Part shown: positions 20,027 through 27,447 of the stretch, piece after piece | Position numbering within the stretch: the first letter of the stretch is position 1 | Layout: each line of letters starts with the position of its first letter | Notes under the pieces: generated by a model | Seen by the model: only the letters and a program-made list of their open reading frames with translations | Databases searched by the model: none | What the model was told of the DNA's origin: nothing | Origin: Prevotellaceae bacterium | GTDB taxonomy: Bacteria; Bacteroidota; Bacteroidia; Bacteroidales; Bacteroidaceae | Assembly (NCBI GenBank): GCA_015257125.1 | Contig: JABZKU010000006.1 | Location: 1-64,000, forward strand | Direction of reading: 5' to 3' | DNA: 64,000 nt | Position numbers and translations under genes: made by a program

Positions 20027-20986
20027 TCAACCTTTGCGCTTAAATTGCGCTTTGACCAAATGGCATTGGGTTAAGAAGACTCTAATTTGGTGTTTCACCT
20101 TCGAACCGAGGGTGAAGGCCTCGTCGGCTTTTTTCCAAGGCGTCGCCTTGAGGTAGCGGAGATAGTCCTTACGATAGGGGTGCGTGCACTTCCAGTGCCA
20201 CGGTTTCGGCACGCGGGTGAAGTGTACGACGGCGGGATCGTTGAGCAGGGCGGTGTAGGTCGATTCGGGGAGCGTTTCGTCACGCACAAAGCGTTTGCGG
20301 TAGAAGAAGTCTTGCGCATTCCAGGTCGGGTCGACGAAATCCACCTTTCCGCTCAACACGACGTTGAGCAAATCTTGGTCGTCGTAGACAATGCGCTCGG
20401 GGTGGGCGGCGAAGTAGGCCGTGCATTGGGCGAGCACCTCGTGTTTTCTCCAAAGGGGCAAGTTCAAGAGTAGCACGCCCGAATTAAAGTAGCCCTGACT
20501 TTCGGGGAGTTGCAATCTTTCGTAGTCCTTTGCCGTGATGTGTCCGTAGTCTTTCACGGCCGCAACGTACCCCTCATCCAACGCTCGGTCGTAAAACGTG
20601 TCGAGGGGCTTGCGTACGATCACATCGCCGTCGAGATAGAGCACGCGTTCCAACTCTTCGGGGAGCAAGTCGGCGAGGAAACAACGATAGTAGGCGGCTG
20701 CCGAGAGGCGGGGGGAGGAGTGGACACGAAAGCGCACCGAAGCGTCGGCCGGCGGGGCGTAGACGTAGAGCAAACCGTTGTGTCCGCCGACAAAGAGGCG
20801 CAACCGCGCCAAATCTTTCGCGGCGACGCCCTCGGCAATGAGGTGCACATGCACGATGCGGTGTGGGTGATTCTCGAGCACCGACGCGATGGTGGCAACG
20901 GTGTGCGTGAAATAATTGGCGTCGGTGCAACAAGCGAGGTGCAAGTCGGGAAATTGCGGCGAGTGGATGTTTATTTCGTGTTCCAA
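20027..20986 (-). CDS. Glycosyltransferase family 8 protein (second of tandem pair)
   Basis: A GT8-type retaining glycosyltransferase (about 319 aa) that uses a nucleotide sugar. It has the opening strand DLHLACCTDANYF, the metal-binding YLDGDVIV (D119-G-D121), GYFNSGVLLLNLPLW, YDDQDLLN and the C-terminal HFTRVPKPWHW. No ATG fits. The frame runs far upstream into the neighbouring gene, so a TTG start is likely: either 20986 (used here, overlapping the upstream gene by 16 nt) or 20944, just before HLACC. It is a paralogue of the next upstream gene and the last gene of the eight-gene envelope operon. The acceptor is unknown. Confidence 0.85.
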   Translation of the reverse strand: MEHEINIHSPQFPDLHLACCTDANYFTHTVATIASVLENHPHRIVHVHLIAEGVAAKDLARLRLFVGGHNGLLYVYAPPADASVRFRVHSSPRLSAAAYYRCFLADLLPEELERVLYLDGDVIVRKPLDTFYDRALDEGYVAAVKDYGHITAKDYERLQLPESQGYFNSGVLLLNLPLWRKHEVLAQCTAYFAAHPERIVYDDQDLLNVVLSGKVDFVDPTWNAQDFFYRKRFVRDETLPESTYTALLNDPAVVHFTRVPKPWHWKCTHPYRKDYLRYLKATPWKKADEAFTLGSKVKHQIRVFLTQCHLVKAQFKRKG

Positions 20987-21915
20987 TTTTGGTAGCGTTT
21001 TTTTGTGAGGCGGATGTAGGTGAGTGCCAATTTCACATAGTGCTTGGAGCCGTAAGACACTTTTCGGCGAAGGGGGCGATTCCCCCACGGTGTTTTGGCC
21101 AGGGCTTTGAAAAACTCGCGGCGAAAGGGGTGCATGCACCGCCAGTGCCATGGTTTGAGCGGGCCGCAGAAGTGTACGATGACGGGATTTTTCAGTTGGC
21201 GAATCTCGTCTTCGGTCAATGGGCGACACACCTTATTGCACTTGGTGCGGTAGAATAGGTCTTGGGCGTTCCAAACAATGGGCAACCAGTGTACGCGCCC
21301 GTGCAGCACGGCATTGAGCAGGTCTTGATCGTCGTAGACCATGTGGTGATGGTGTGCGCGGAAATGCTCGACGCAGCGCTGCACCAAATGCTCTTCTCGC
21401 CAGATTTTGAGATTGAACACCAAGACCCCCGAATTGAAATAGCCGTCGGCGGCCGGATAGCCCAGGCGGGCACATCGTTTGTCGGCATCGCGGTTGAGAT
21501 CAGCTGTGGCGGCAATGGCCTTGTCGCCGAGCGGAATGGCGTAGAGCTGCGTCAAACTTTGGGTGACGGAGACGTCGCCGTCGATATAGAGGATGCGGTC
21601 AATGTCGGCTCCCACCAATTCGGGGATGAAGATGCGATAGTAGGCGGCGCAACTCAGACGCGTGGCATCGGAGGTGACGTGAAAGGCGTTGGCTTGCGCT
21701 TCCGAGAGTGGATGATAGGCGAAGAGTCCACCCATCTGCTCCACAAAACCGCGATAGCGTGCAATGGCTTCGGGGCGGAGGTCGGCAGAAATCAGGTGAA
21801 CGCACACTTTGCTGTCGGTTGTTGCGAGGAGGGCAGAGGCCGCCGCCGCTGCGGAGTAAGAAAGGTATTTCGCGTCAGCGCAAAGGGCGATGTGAATAAT
21901 CGGAGATGGGGACAT
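20971..21915 (-). CDS. Glycosyltransferase family 8 protein (first of tandem pair)
   Basis: A 314-aa GT8 enzyme. The N-terminus IIHIALCADAKYL leads the Rossmann-like fold. The DxD motif is YIDGDVSV at residues 110-117. GYFNSGVLVFNLKIW, YDDQDLLNAVLHG and HFCGPLKPWHW are the further family blocks. It shares block order and C-terminal helix style with its downstream neighbour, which suggests a tandem duplication followed by divergence. By analogy with WaaJ/RfaJ-type enzymes it likely adds a hexose to a lipopolysaccharide core or similar glycan. The substrate is not determined. Confidence 0.9.
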   Translation of the reverse strand: MSPSPIIHIALCADAKYLSYSAAAAASALLATTDSKVCVHLISADLRPEAIARYRGFVEQMGGLFAYHPLSEAQANAFHVTSDATRLSCAAYYRIFIPELVGADIDRILYIDGDVSVTQSLTQLYAIPLGDKAIAATADLNRDADKRCARLGYPAADGYFNSGVLVFNLKIWREEHLVQRCVEHFRAHHHHMVYDDQDLLNAVLHGRVHWLPIVWNAQDLFYRTKCNKVCRPLTEDEIRQLKNPVIVHFCGPLKPWHWRCMHPFRREFFKALAKTPWGNRPLRRKVSYGSKHYVKLALTYIRLTKKRYQNWNTK

Positions 21916-21947
21916 GGAAAAAGAGAAAGGAGAAGACGGAGAATAAC

Positions 21948-22847
21948 TTAGGCTCGTGCACGTTCGTGGAGGCGCCGGTAGAGCAGGCGGGCGCAGTCGA
22001 GCGAGACTTTACGGACAAAGAGCAGGGGCGAGTGGCTGAGGGTTACCATCTCATCGGCCTTCCAAATGTGCGGACTGCCGCGTTGCCAATCAATGAGTCG
22101 ACGCGTTCCGGCTTCCGGGTCGTCGACATCATACACTCGTTCGAAGAAAGGCGATTCGGCAAGGAGACTTTGTTTGTATATTTCGTCCGGACAGAGCGTT
22201 TGCCGGTAGGTGCGGAGCAGTTGTTGGCGCTCGCTCAGCAAGTGTTCGCAGAAAGCCGTCGTAATGCTGCACCAGTTGAAACCTTTGTGGAACTTCCGAT
22301 TCGGAAAGCGGCGATAGCGGAAGACTTTCTGAAGGATGAGCCAGACTTTGCGCAGCGGTGTGGTGAGCGCGTGCTGTCGAGGGTGCGGTTGTCGGCGCAA
22401 ATAGGCAGTGAAGAGGTAACGAAATTGCGTTTTGCGGTAGGCGTCGCGTTGATGCTCGGCAGAGTTCCAAAATCCGACGAACTCTTTTCCGGCGTTTGCG
22501 TCGAAGAAGGCAAGCACCTCCTCGACGGGGCGCAGCAGAAAGTCTACTCCCGACAACAAATGGTAGTAGGCAAAGGGTTCGACGGCGCGGGCTGCGGCAA
22601 AGAGGCGCAATTCGACTTCCACCTGCGAGAGATCGCCCCAGTGGACGGCCTGTGCCGGTTGCAAACGGTACAAGGTGGCGAAGCGAAGTGTCGTCTCCTC
22701 CACCTTTTGTGCTACGGCCGGTGCCCGTTGGTCGACATGCACGAAAAGCGCCACCCGCGGATGATCCAAAGATTGGAGCAACAGCGCCAACACCTCGGGC
22801 TCGTTGTGTGCAATGATGAGAAAAGCGTGACGTTTGTCAGACTTCAT
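21948..22847 (-). CDS. Glycosyltransferase, core-2/I-branching (GT14) type
   Basis: A 299-aa protein related to beta-xylosyltransferase/core-2 branching enzymes of GT14. Signs are HAFLIIAHNEPEVL at the start, LFVHVDQRAP, AVHWGDLSQVEVELRLF, YYHLLSGVDFLLRPVEEV and the late SITTAFCEHLL and LCPDEIYKQSLL. No transmembrane segment is obvious. The ATG at 22847 is chosen over 22877 because the family begins shortly before the first beta strand. It is within the minus-strand glycan operon, 30 nt after the upstream gene. Confidence 0.85.
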   Translation of the reverse strand: MKSDKRHAFLIIAHNEPEVLALLLQSLDHPRVALFVHVDQRAPAVAQKVEETTLRFATLYRLQPAQAVHWGDLSQVEVELRLFAAARAVEPFAYYHLLSGVDFLLRPVEEVLAFFDANAGKEFVGFWNSAEHQRDAYRKTQFRYLFTAYLRRQPHPRQHALTTPLRKVWLILQKVFRYRRFPNRKFHKGFNWCSITTAFCEHLLSERQQLLRTYRQTLCPDEIYKQSLLAESPFFERVYDVDDPEAGTRRLIDWQRGSPHIWKADEMVTLSHSPLLFVRKVSLDCARLLYRRLHERARA

Positions 22848-22877
22848 AAGTTGTAGCGTAAGAGGAATGAAGCACAC

Positions 22878-23771
22878 TCAACGCATTTGTGCGAAAAAGT
22901 GCTTGAGTCGGGGATCGGGGAGGAGGTAATGTTCGGCTCGCAGCGTGTCGGCCACCAAAGTTCCCACCACGCGGTCATATTCTTCTTCGAGTTTTCCTGC
23001 TTTATACAGGTCGTAGAAGTAGCGCCAGTGTCTTCCGCCGTGTTTCGAGGGGTTGTTTTCCAATTCGCGGCCGCCATTGATCATTTTTTCCACAAATTGT
23101 TGGCGGCTGCGCACGTTGAAGTGATAGACCACGATGTCCGAATCTGCTCTGTTTCGCGGCAGCATCAGTACTTTGTGGTTGCCCATGGAGATTTGCAGGT
23201 AGCCGGCGGCACGATGCAGCACCTTAAATGTGGTGCGACCGTAGATGCTGAAGGGCGAGAGGCCGTAGCGCGCGGGCTCGTCGACGGGCTGTACCACTTC
23301 GTCCCACTCGGTGAACGGACGATCTTCGCGCGGCAACATGTTCACCACACGACAGCGCAGTACGTTCGCCGTGGTTTCCGCAAGCAATGTCTTGAAATTT
23401 CCGGTCGGTGGAAACCAAAATTCGTCGGCATCTGCATTGATGATCCAGTCGGCGCCGTGTGCTTTGGCCGCAAGCACCATGCGATCCACCCACTTCTTTT
23501 GGTGGTAGCCCGTATCCGGCTCGGCGATATGCGCTACGATCCAGCCTTTTTCCACGTAGCGCCGAATGATGTCGGGGGTGGCATCGGTCGATCCATTGTC
23601 CGTCACGACGAAAGCGTCCACTCCCATGGCATGGTGGAAGCGGAGGTTCGTTTCCAAGAGTTCTGCCTCGTTCTTCACGAGCAGCGTCATCACCACTTTC
23701 GGGTGTGGGGTGCGAGAAAATGTGCGCGGGAGGTCGCACAGCGCTTGAAAAATCTTGTGTAGCATGCCCAT
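22878..23771 (-). CDS. Glycosyltransferase family 2/92-like protein
   Basis: A 297-aa glycosyltransferase with a GT-A fold. The strand KVVMTLLVKNEAELLETNL is followed by VVTDNGSTDATPDII and the metal-binding INADADEFWFP. The pattern of NEA near the start and DADEF matches the Glyco_tranf_2_4/GT92-like group common in capsule and lipopolysaccharide loci. About 80 nt separate it from the upstream fusion gene, the largest gap of the operon. Sugar and acceptor are unknown. Confidence 0.88.
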   Translation of the reverse strand: MGMLHKIFQALCDLPRTFSRTPHPKVVMTLLVKNEAELLETNLRFHHAMGVDAFVVTDNGSTDATPDIIRRYVEKGWIVAHIAEPDTGYHQKKWVDRMVLAAKAHGADWIINADADEFWFPPTGNFKTLLAETTANVLRCRVVNMLPREDRPFTEWDEVVQPVDEPARYGLSPFSIYGRTTFKVLHRAAGYLQISMGNHKVLMLPRNRADSDIVVYHFNVRSRQQFVEKMINGGRELENNPSKHGGRHWRYFYDLYKAGKLEEEYDRVVGTLVADTLRAEHYLLPDPRLKHFFAQMR

Positions 23772-23850
23772 AGGTTGAGGAAGTTGGCTTATTCCGTGGG
23801 GATTTTTGTCTGTTATTGGTGCAGCCGAACCGGCCGGCGGCGGATGGTCA

Positions 23851-25371
23851 TTACGAGCGAGCCAATAGTTTCTTTCTTGCCTTCACAATCAGGCGGAAAA
23901 CCGTTTCGACGTCGAAACCGCGTGCCGCTGCATAGGCTTCGGCCATGATGCGTTGTTGTCGCTCCGTGGCTTCGAGTCGGTCGAAGTTGGCGCAACCACG
24001 TTCGAGCGTGACCGTTCCGAGGCGCATGCGGTTGAGGTCAATCAGTTCCACGGCCATTCCCTCCGGTGTTTCGCCCCAGAGAATGTTGCCGCCCGAATAG
24101 TCTTTGTGCCAATACCCCGCTTCGTGCAGGCGGGCGGTGGTTTCGGCGATGGCGCGCAGGGCTTTTTCCTCCGTTTCCGATTCCACCCCGATCAAGTGGC
24201 GGAAATCGTAAGGCAAGGTCGAGCAGCGCGACACATAGTAGCAGTAGCCCAGTGCAAAGTAGGTGCCGGTTTCGCAGTAGCCCAGCGGTTCGGGCGAACC
24301 GATGCCGTGAGCGCGCAGTGCGCAGGCGTATTCGAAGGAGCGTTGTGCTTTCGATGAGCGAAACCAACGATAGACAAAGCGATTGAAGGCGTGGGGCAGG
24401 CAAAATTGCTTTACCACGAGCGTGTCTTCTCCCACCTCGAAGCGGCGAATGGCGTTCCGATTTTTGAAAATCTCGCAGCCTTCCGTTGCAAAGCGCCAAG
24501 GCAGTTGCTCCACAAATTGTTTCACCGCCGGCGTCACCTCGGCTGTGACGGCTTTGCGATAGCGCAGCGGACGGGTGAGCGCATTGATCCAGCGCGACCA
24601 GGAGCGCATTCGGCGCAAAGGTCCTCCCAATTCGCGTTCAAAGAAAGCGGCGTGTCGAATATTGAGCGTGCGAATGACGTGAGCGGCGAGTTTCCGATCG
24701 CGGAAGCGTTTAGACTGCGCCAACACGCGGTAGTAGTAACCCACCTCGGGCAGGCGCACCACCTTTCCTCCATCTTTGAGCATCGAAATCCAGAAATCCC
24801 AATCCTCTCGCGCTTTGATCTCCTCACAATAACCTCCTATGCGGTCGAAGTCTTCGCGTCGGTAGAGCGCGCAGGCCGCAATGTGGTTGCGACGTGCCAA
24901 GAGCGAGAGCGAGAAATCGGGGAGGTGCCAGCGACCACTGCGTTTGCCGATGAAATCAATCGTGGGGCGCACGACTTTCACCTCCGGTTGTTGTTCCAGC
25001 ACGGCGACAGCGTCCGCAATAAAGGACGATCCGAGCAGGTCGTCGGCATCCACCGGCAGTATGTAGCGACCTCTCGAGGCGGCCACTGCCACATTGCGTG
25101 CGCGACAGGGACCCGCGTTCGCTTGGCGGAGCAAACGGACGCGACCATCGGCTTGCGCCAACGCTTCCACCACCTTGGCCGATCCGTCGGTCGAACCATC
25201 GTCCACTACCACTACTTCCAATGACCGAAAAGAGGAAGCCAACACCGAAAGGATGGCGGCTTCGACATAGGCCTCCGCATTGTAGAGCGGCATGATCACA
25301 GACACCAGCGGCGCCGAGCCGGCGGCTGCCGAAGTCGGGGCGATCAGATCTTGTCGAATCCCTTCGTCCAT
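23851..25371 (-). CDS. Fusion of GT2 glycosyltransferase and lipopolysaccharide-kinase-like domain
   Basis: A 506-aa two-domain protein. Residues about 22-240 are a GT2 enzyme: VSVIMPLYNAEAYVEAAI, VVVDDGSTDGS (D57-D58), PVDADDLLG (108-111) and REDWDFW (188-194). Residues about 300-506 look like a WaaP/InaA/RIO-type small-molecule kinase: DTLVVKQF with candidate ATP-binding K321, HKDYSGGNILW with catalytic D424 and N429, and ELIDLNRM with metal-binding D445. Such kinases phosphorylate lipopolysaccharide heptose or Kdo. The frame is continuous with no stop or frameshift between the domains. The ATG at 25371 overlaps the upstream gene by 28 nt. An earlier ATG at 25419 would overlap by 76 nt. One protein may thus add a sugar and phosphorylate the glycan. 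Confidence 0.88.
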   Translation of the reverse strand: MDEGIRQDLIAPTSAAAGSAPLVSVIMPLYNAEAYVEAAILSVLASSFRSLEVVVVDDGSTDGSAKVVEALAQADGRVRLLRQANAGPCRARNVAVAASRGRYILPVDADDLLGSSFIADAVAVLEQQPEVKVVRPTIDFIGKRSGRWHLPDFSLSLLARRNHIAACALYRREDFDRIGGYCEEIKAREDWDFWISMLKDGGKVVRLPEVGYYYRVLAQSKRFRDRKLAAHVIRTLNIRHAAFFERELGGPLRRMRSWSRWINALTRPLRYRKAVTAEVTPAVKQFVEQLPWRFATEGCEIFKNRNAIRRFEVGEDTLVVKQFCLPHAFNRFVYRWFRSSKAQRSFEYACALRAHGIGSPEPLGYCETGTYFALGYCYYVSRCSTLPYDFRHLIGVESETEEKALRAIAETTARLHEAGYWHKDYSGGNILWGETPEGMAVELIDLNRMRLGTVTLERGCANFDRLEATERQQRIMAEAYAAARGFDVETVFRLIVKARKKLLARS

Positions 25372-26060
25372 TTCGTCCAATAGTATTTGATGGGGTTGGT
25401 GTACTTCAGTTGTTTCCACGGGCGGCTGCCGTGCGGTCGATGCAAGACCGGAAGCGAACAGAACAAGTAGTTGTGCAGGCCGGCCGCCAGACTGTCGTGC
25501 GAGATCGTGACGTCAAACCAGTTTTTCGAGTCGTCGAGCCGGTCGAAGTCACAGGCTTTTAGCAGTGCGGGCGTGAGTAGCGAACAGCAGAAGGAACAAT
25601 GTTTCTTGCAGTCGTAGTCCTTCCCCTCGTTGCCGCGAGCGTAGAGATAGGGGTAGTTGATTTTTCCCTCCTCGTCCACGGTCACCGCGGCGGCGATGCC
25701 ACAATCCGTGCGCGCCGTCGCGCCTTCATAGAGTTTTTGCAGCGTGTCGCGTTGCACCGTCACGTCGCTCTCCACAATCAGCAGTCCCGCGTCGGTGGCC
25801 AAGGCTTCTTTCCGACAGCGGCGCAGCACAAAGAGGTAGTTGGGCGAGGGATGGTCGGTGAGATCGGCCAAGTCCACCACTTCCACGCCCAGCCTTTGGC
25901 CTTCAGCATGGAGGCGAGCGGTGTTTTCGGGCGTCGAATTGTCGTTGTACACCACATAGCGGTGCGGAACGGTGAGTTCCGACTGCACGACGGCCTCCAT
26001 GGTGCGGATGGTGTGGTTGATGCTGTCTTTGACGGGAGTGATGATGAGAAGTTCTTGCAT
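25344..26060 (-). CDS. Glycosyltransferase family 2 protein
   Basis: A 238-aa GT-A-type glycosyltransferase. It begins ELLIITPVKDSINHTIRTME, has YVVYNDNSTPENTARL in the nucleotide-binding position and LLIVESDVTV as the DxD-equivalent. A Cys-rich DYDCKKHCSFCCSLL segment at about residues 148-162 is unusual. It is overlapped by the downstream fusion gene and follows the phosphatase gene by nine nt, so it is clearly in the operon. The donor is unknown. Confidence 0.87.
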   Translation of the reverse strand: MQELLIITPVKDSINHTIRTMEAVVQSELTVPHRYVVYNDNSTPENTARLHAEGQRLGVEVVDLADLTDHPSPNYLFVLRRCRKEALATDAGLLIVESDVTVQRDTLQKLYEGATARTDCGIAAAVTVDEEGKINYPYLYARGNEGKDYDCKKHCSFCCSLLTPALLKACDFDRLDDSKNWFDVTISHDSLAAGLHNYLFCSLPVLHRPHGSRPWKQLKYTNPIKYYWTKWTKGFDKI

Positions 26061-26069
26061 AGGTTGGGT

Positions 26070-27431
26070 TTAGCGTATGCCCTTTCGGCGTTTGTAGTCG
26101 CGAATGCGGTCTGCGAACGCCGCATCTTTTTTATTGCCCGGTCGGGGCGTGAAGCGGAGAATCTCGGGGATGCGTTTCCCTTCGTCGACGATGCGAACTT
26201 GGTCGTGCATCCCTTTCACGATGTCGACCCGGTCGTAGAGGCGTCCCGTAGCGGCGTCGAAAGTGTTCATCTGCAGGGTGTCGCCGCGCACCGCGATGAG
26301 TTGATAGAACTGTGTGCCGGTGCCGAAGCGGTCGAAGCGCTCATCGAATTCAATGCGGTATTGTTTGGGCGAACAGTGGCTCACGGTGTAGACCGGCACC
26401 GTCGGTTGTCCCTCGTCGTTGTGGCGTGTCATGCGGGCATAGGCATGTTCGTGGCCTTGCAGCACGAGGTCGGCATAGTCGTTGAGCGTCGAGGCGAAGG
26501 CCCAGCGCTGCATCAGGTTGTTCGAACTCGATTTGGCCGAATAGATGGGGTGGTGCAGCACCACCACGTTCCACCGCGCCGTGCTGTGCTTCATCTGTTC
26601 TTCGAGCCACGTCTTTTGTTGCATCAAATAAGGCCACTCGCGGTTCGAATCGAGGAGATAGAGTTGCAGATTGCCGTAGTTGAGCGCGTAAACTTGGTTT
26701 TCGCCCACCATCGATTGCAGGAAGTAGGAGAACACGAGCGAGAAGCGGCGCTCGAGTCGGCGAATGGGGTATTTGAGATACTCGTGGTTGCCCGTTGCGC
26801 AGAGGATGGGCAACTGCTGCCCGATGGTGTCGAGGTCGCGGAAGGTCTCATTCCAGTATTCGTCGGTGGGGCGCTCGGTGAGGTCGCCGCCGAAAACGGC
26901 AAAGTCCACCTCGGGGTGCTCGCACCAGGCTTTCATGATCTCCTGGTGCGCGATGCCGCCCAAGGAGTCCTGCACATCGCCGAAATAGAGGAACGAGAAG
27001 TCCTCGTTCATCCCGGCGTCGCGCGCTACGAAGCTGTACCACGGCGAACACTTGCCGCCTGTCACCACGCGATAGCGGTAGCACTCCCCATGGTTGAGGT
27101 TGGTGAGCCGCGCCACGTAGTACGCCGCTTTGCCGCTGCGCGAAGCGAAGACTTCGCCCGTGGCGGGAATGTCGATAATGGCCGTGTCGTTTTCGTCGCC
27201 CAACTCCAAATAAGAGGTTTGCAGCACCGAGTCGCACTGCCAACTCACATTGCGCGAGAGAGCACCCTCGTTGCCGAAGGTGAGCAACACGCGCGAGGGG
27301 ACGGTCGGGGCGGTGTAGGGCGCTTCGGGCGGATTGCCGAACCACACTTCCCACCGAATGTAGGTGAGGATTGCGAGTCCTGCGAGGAGCACCCCGATGA
27401 GGCCGAGCGTGATTTTCTTTTTTCGAGTCAT
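26070..27431 (-). CDS. Membrane-anchored calcineurin-like metallophosphatase (purple acid phosphatase type)
   Basis: A 453-aa protein with an N-terminal anchor (about residues 8-26), a fibronectin-like N-domain to about 140, and the dinuclear metal site GDV 151-153, GGD 181-183, GNHE 214-217, HH 293-294 and GHEH 326-329. The order and spacing match the purple acid phosphatase group. It faces the periplasm by prediction and would hydrolyse a phosphoester. Its place between a sulfatase-like transferase and glycosyltransferases suggests trimming or recycling of a phosphorylated glycan or lipid. This is inference. Confidence 0.9.
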   Translation of the reverse strand: MTRKKKITLGLIGVLLAGLAILTYIRWEVWFGNPPEAPYTAPTVPSRVLLTFGNEGALSRNVSWQCDSVLQTSYLELGDENDTAIIDIPATGEVFASRSGKAAYYVARLTNLNHGECYRYRVVTGGKCSPWYSFVARDAGMNEDFSFLYFGDVQDSLGGIAHQEIMKAWCEHPEVDFAVFGGDLTERPTDEYWNETFRDLDTIGQQLPILCATGNHEYLKYPIRRLERRFSLVFSYFLQSMVGENQVYALNYGNLQLYLLDSNREWPYLMQQKTWLEEQMKHSTARWNVVVLHHPIYSAKSSSNNLMQRWAFASTLNDYADLVLQGHEHAYARMTRHNDEGQPTVPVYTVSHCSPKQYRIEFDERFDRFGTGTQFYQLIAVRGDTLQMNTFDAATGRLYDRVDIVKGMHDQVRIVDEGKRIPEILRFTPRPGNKKDAAFADRIRDYKRRKGIR

Positions 27432-27447
27432 GGTAGAGCTGATGGGG

